Shown here one piece after another: positions 4,813 to 6,036 of a DNA stretch of 6,036 bases. The position numbers and the translations under genes are program-made. Every line of letters starts with the position of its first letter. The first letter of the stretch is position 1. The stretch spans positions 1 through 6,036 of the forward strand of contig CAJVWL010000026.1 in NCBI GenBank assembly GCA_913009745.1, read 5' to 3'. The stretch comes from an uncultured bacterium (lineage in GTDB: Bacteria > Patescibacteriota > Minisyncoccia > UBA6257 > Colwellbacteraceae). Under the pieces are notes generated by a model that did not search any database, was not told the DNA's origin, and saw only the letters and a list, made by a program, of their open reading frames with translations.

Positions 4813-6036
4813 ATGGGGAAGCTAGTTTCAGATAGTAAGAAATTCGTACAGGGATATGAGGTTCAGGGTGTTTCGCCACTTCCGCACTATTTTGAAGAGA
4901 TTTATCCGCATTCCGTGGGCATACCCAGGATTGGTCCTCGGGGAGATAAATATTACTTCTACTATAGCGTAGGTGGTTTGGGTAAGGCATTTTACGAGAT
5001 TGAAGAACAAAAATTATCCGCTAAATCTACTTATAGGTTTTTAAAAAATACTGAGAATAGACGTAAATATTTTAGGGGGATAAAAAAAGCCATTAAAAAA
5101 GTCCGGAAATGGATTTCTCTCGTGGAGTTATTGGATGTAGGAGGGGTTGATAATAAAAAGTTATTTGAATATTTTAATGAATCAAACCTACTTGACGCAG
5201 AAGTGTTTTCCTATTATCTGATTAGTCAGCCGTATAGATTGCAACTTTTTGAAAATGAAGTTAGAGAAGAACTCAGAAAACGTGTGGCAAGTTCAAGGGT
5301 GGATGTTTATCTAGCTAGATTGACTGCATCTGAAAAAATAAACAAAACCTCCGAAGAAGAGCTTAATATCGCAAAGTTATTTGTAAGGCTAAAAAATAAG
5401 TCAATTAAGTCAATTCAACCACCAACTTTTAAAGTAGAATATCTTAAGGAATATTCTGAGATTGAAAGATTGTATGAGAAATACAAAATTCTTATCCTGG
5501 GTGATGGAGAGTGGGAGCTTGATAAAAGCAAATACCTGAAACGATTGTCTAGGGAGTACAAAAGGCCAAAAAGTCATTTTGAAAATAGAATCAAATACCT
5601 TAATGCGCTTCCTAATAAAATTTCGAAAGATAAAGAAAATCTCATAAAGTCCCTTTATCTAGATGATAAAACTATTAGGATATCCCGTTTCTTAGCAGAA
5701 ATGGGATATGTCAGACTGTCGCTTCGTATTGAAGGGTTTATTCCTCTTATCTATGCCTCTATCCAAATCTCTCAAGAAGTTGCAAAAAGACTCGGTTATA
5801 AAAATAGTAAAAATATATTATTTCTTACAGGAAAAGAAATAGCTGGAGTTCTTTCTGGAAAGATTCGTGTGTCAGAAAAAGAATTGAAACGAAGGAGGGG
5901 GAAAAATGATGAATATTTAATCTTACTTGAGAACAAAAAAGTTCATTACAAATTTGGGAAACAGGCAAGGACTCTTTATAAAAAACTAGTTCCGGCTGAG
6001 GATTATTCAAAAACGGTTGAGGTTATGGGCGTTATA
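4813..6036 (+). CDS. PEP-utilising enzyme-like protein, N-terminal part (runs off right edge)
   Basis: A continuous 408-codon frame, still open at the window edge, begins at the first ATG after an in-frame TAG at 4780. It is the only plus-strand gene. The protein is rich in Lys, Glu, Tyr and Leu, soluble and mostly helical, with no signal peptide or membrane helix. It opens with a Tyr-rich part (residues 15-80, with YYFYYSVGG at 46-54). The best clues are in the last third: a helical FLAEMGYVRLSLRIEGFI (293-310); EVAKRLGYK then NILFLTGKEIAGVLSGK (322-350); a KELKRRR turn and a YLILLENKK segment (368-376); and EVMGVI at the edge. This resembles the region before the phosphohistidine (PEP-utilising mobile/swivel) domain in PEP-synthase-related proteins common in Patescibacteria, where a 'GVxAS.G...G' segment follows. 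The swivel histidine itself lies beyond the window, so catalysis is not shown. No ATP-grasp domain is visible in this part. The A-rich leader has no Shine-Dalgarno site. Confidence 0.72.
   Translation, partial: MGKLVSDSKKFVQGYEVQGVSPLPHYFEEIYPHSVGIPRIGPRGDKYYFYYSVGGLGKAFYEIEEQKLSAKSTYRFLKNTENRRKYFRGIKKAIKKVRKWISLVELLDVGGVDNKKLFEYFNESNLLDAEVFSYYLISQPYRLQLFENEVREELRKRVASSRVDVYLARLTASEKINKTSEEELNIAKLFVRLKNKSIKSIQPPTFKVEYLKEYSEIERLYEKYKILILGDGEWELDKSKYLKRLSREYKRPKSHFENRIKYLNALPNKISKDKENLIKSLYLDDKTIRISRFLAEMGYVRLSLRIEGFIPLIYASIQISQEVAKRLGYKNSKNILFLTGKEIAGVLSGKIRVSEKELKRRRGKNDEYLILLENKKVHYKFGKQARTLYKKLVPAEDYSKTVEVMGVI

Noticed and set aside
4828..6010. Short minus-strand frames opposite the plus-strand gene
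   Set aside because: A single uninterrupted 408-codon plus-strand frame with family-like sequence covers the region.

Overview
The window looks like a piece of a Patescibacteria (candidate phyla radiation, CPR) chromosome, probably of the Parcubacteria kind. This rests on the overall character of the proteins and is an inference, not a placement. The L21 C-terminus, the PRQA version of the RecR hairpin motif, a small membrane protein with a DUF1648-like look, an archaeal-type phosphoglucose/phosphomannose isomerase and a PEP-utilising-enzyme-like protein are a combination I associate with that group. TAA, TAG and TGA all end genes here (dnaB and cysS with TAA, rplU with TAG, the membrane protein and the isomerase with TGA). 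The standard bacterial code therefore applies, and the UGA-as-glycine lineages (Gracilibacteria/Absconditabacteria) are unlikely. No gene in the window has a strong AGGAGG-type ribosome binding site.

From left to right, positions 1-4613 hold minus-strand genes, and transcription runs from high to low coordinates. In transcription order they form three units. (1) A bifunctional phosphoglucose/phosphomannose isomerase (4613-3636) is joined by a 4-base ATGA overlap to a three-helix membrane protein (3639-3304). (2) rplU, for ribosomal protein L21 (3192-2878), has its own good sigma70-type promoter (3284-3256), a short leader with a hairpin, and an intrinsic terminator (2890-2865) whose loop contains the rplU stop codon. 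(3) A compact cysS-dnaB-recR operon has genes that overlap by 19 and 14 bases. It starts at an extended -10 promoter only 11 bases before the cysS ATG, which predicts an almost leaderless mRNA. The recR gene is present only as its first 37 codons (111-1), running off the left edge.

Positions 4614-4812 are a divergent, AT-rich intergenic region with no confident gene. From 4813 to the right edge a plus-strand reading frame of 408 codons is open and unfinished. It resembles the helical N-terminal part of CPR proteins annotated as PEP-utilising enzymes, and the cut falls just where the phosphohistidine swivel domain would be expected to begin.

Functionally the window is mostly housekeeping: translation (CysRS, L21), replication (replicative helicase), recombinational repair (RecR) and sugar-phosphate interconversion. 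The least understood parts are the plus-strand PEP-utilising-like gene and the small membrane protein coupled to the isomerase. I see no mobile element, CRISPR array, tRNA, rRNA or defence system.
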